From Anaerolineales bacterium Chloro_02 (GTDB taxonomy: Bacteria > Chloroflexota > Anaerolineae > Anaerolineales > Anaerolineaceae): 7,880 nucleotides of DNA. The position numbers and the translations under genes were made by a program. The DNA lies in NCBI GenBank assembly GCA_001603765.1, contig LUZV01000059.1, forward strand, positions 1-7,880, given 5' to 3'. This document shows, in pieces, positions 6,779-7,880 of this stretch; position 1 is the first letter of the stretch; each line of letters starts with the position of its first letter. A model generated the notes under the pieces. That model was not told the origin of the DNA and made no database searches. It was given only the letters and a program-made list of their open reading frames with translations.

Positions 6779-7880
6779 ATGCAAGATCAGGAAAACCAAA
6801 TTGAAGTTGAGAAAAAAGGCAAGCAGTTTGCCTGGTTTTTGCTCGCGTTCGCGCTGGGATTAGGCTTGAGATTATGGCGGCTGGGTGAAATGAGTTTCAC
6901 CCTGGCAGAGGCTCAGTTGGCAGAAAGCACCTGGCAAATGGCTTTGGGGCAGTTTGTGAGGCTGCCCGGAAATATGAGCTATACCGGTTTGAGCGCTGTT
7001 CTATTCCACCTGTTTGAACCGAGTTTCTTCTTTGCAAGGCTGATTCCGGCAATCGCGGGCAGCTCTTTGACCCTGCTCCCATGGTTTTGGAGAGACACTA
7101 TCAGAGAAAAAACTGCGCTCGTTTTGGCTTTTGGTCTGGCTTTTGATCCGATCCTGCTGAGTTTTTCTCGTCTGATAGTGACCCCAATCCTCGCGGTGGC
7201 TGGAGCCGCCTGGGCTGTGACAGCGGCAAAGAACCGCCGTCCTGTTTTAGCGGGTAGCCTGTTGGCGGTGGGTTGGTTAGGCGGCTATAGCTTTTGGGTG
7301 ATAGCGATTTGTTGCGCGGCGCTGCTTGCCTGGCGAAAGCGACAGAATGCTGAACCTTCGAACTGCGATTTCCGGGCAAAAGCTTTTTGGCTGCCGTTTG
7401 TGACAAGCTTCATCATCAGCCTGGCTTTGATCAGCACGGCATTTTTGCTCTACACACCAGGGTTGGGCGGGGTTGGCGCTGGATTTGTGGAGTTCATCCA
7501 GCTCTTTGGCAGCAGCTATCAATTGCCAATCTACCAGCCAATAATTACCACGGTTGCGTATAGCATCTTGCCGTTAACCTTCATGATTTGGGGAATAATT
7601 GAAGATTTAGTCCAAAAGCGCGCTCCAAAAAACTTACCGGCTTTTATTGGCTGGGGTTTGAGCGTCATTTTATGCGTATTACTCGGCAGGCGGGATTTGG
7701 GATTGTTGGTAATGGCGGTTTTTTGCGCCTGGATAGGTGCCGCGGATCAAATTGCCACAATCCTTGTGCTGCCGATGGAGGAAAAGGAAGTGCGCGTGGG
7801 GGCTTCTCTGTTTCAGATTGTGATTCTGGGATACCTTTTGATGATAAGCAGACGACTGGTGGGTGTTTCTGTCAATCCAC
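6779..7880 (+). CDS. GT-C / GT39-like membrane protein, possibly TIGR03663 (Agl23-like), 3'-partial
   Basis: The frame is open from ATG 6779 to the right edge, giving 367 codons without a stop, so the C-terminus is missing. A short charged cytoplasmic N-terminus (about 16 residues) precedes a first helix, ending in LRLWRLG (30-36), as in GT39/PMT_2 proteins. The first outer loop holds TLAEAQLAE (41-49); relatives usually have an acidic pair such as DE here, but only E44 is present. RLIPAIAG (87-94) and a helix start with FSR (129-131) are further GT39-type marks. At least eight membrane segments can be seen. TIGR03663 proteins commonly sit beside TIGR03662 genes, and this one follows two DUF2298 copies, which supports that assignment. 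The archaeal Agl23 of this family is described as flippase-associated in N-glycosylation. It could instead be a plain GT39 transferase; the visible sequence cannot decide. The start is one base after the stop of gene 2, so it is probably co-transcribed and translationally coupled. Confidence 0.8.
   Translation, partial: MQDQENQIEVEKKGKQFAWFLLAFALGLGLRLWRLGEMSFTLAEAQLAESTWQMALGQFVRLPGNMSYTGLSAVLFHLFEPSFFFARLIPAIAGSSLTLLPWFWRDTIREKTALVLAFGLAFDPILLSFSRLIVTPILAVAGAAWAVTAAKNRRPVLAGSLLAVGWLGGYSFWVIAICCAALLAWRKRQNAEPSNCDFRAKAFWLPFVTSFIISLALISTAFLLYTPGLGGVGAGFVEFIQLFGSSYQLPIYQPIITTVAYSILPLTFMIWGIIEDLVQKRAPKNLPAFIGWGLSVILCVLLGRRDLGLLVMAVFCAWIGAADQIATILVLPMEEKEVRVGASLFQIVILGYLLMISRRLVGVSVNP

Noticed and set aside
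6776..6779. Possible terminator or promoter between the second and third genes
   Set aside because: Only one base separates the genes, and no GC-rich hairpin with a T run or clear -35/-10 pair was found nearby.

Overview
The window is a dense, single-strand block of three large membrane-protein genes, all on the + strand, with almost no non-coding DNA. The first gene is cut by the left edge and the third by the right edge, so this is the middle of a longer operon. Two of the proteins carry the family known as DUF2298 / 'Chlor_Arch_YYY' (TIGR03662), recognised by a YYYxG-type motif. That family has a patchy distribution in Chloroflexota and some Archaea. The bacterial-style ribosome sites, moderate GC content and fusion to a GT39-type glycosyltransferase tail all suggest Chloroflexota, most likely Anaerolineae. 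This taxonomic call is inference.

Layout: (1) 2-4150 encodes the end of a GT-C/PMT-like membrane glycosyltransferase, then a large beta-rich extracytoplasmic domain of about 480 residues, then a full DUF2298 multi-pass domain with its own soluble tail. (2) 4153-6777 encodes a stand-alone DUF2298 protein of 874 residues, a distant paralogue of the second half of gene 1. (3) 6779-7880 encodes the N-terminal part of another GT-C/GT39-like membrane protein, possibly of the TIGR03663 (Agl23-like) family that is often found beside TIGR03662 genes.

The three genes are spaced for translational coupling: 2 bases separate gene 1 from gene 2 (or there is a 4-base overlap with the alternative start), and 1 base separates gene 2 from gene 3. 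The likely common theme is membrane-bound handling of lipid-linked sugars, either transfer or flipping of a polyprenyl-linked glycan at the outer membrane face. No biochemical role is proven for DUF2298. The most interesting content is a set of polar motifs (EKxM[D/E], DPW...YYYxG, W-x-W...SR, EFPxFTFLxADxHxH, NTWD, RMNxxFK, G[LM]P...GW) held in both otherwise diverged paralogues. These look like the active site of an uncharacterised membrane enzyme. No RNA genes, mobile elements, CRISPR arrays, terminators or promoters were found.
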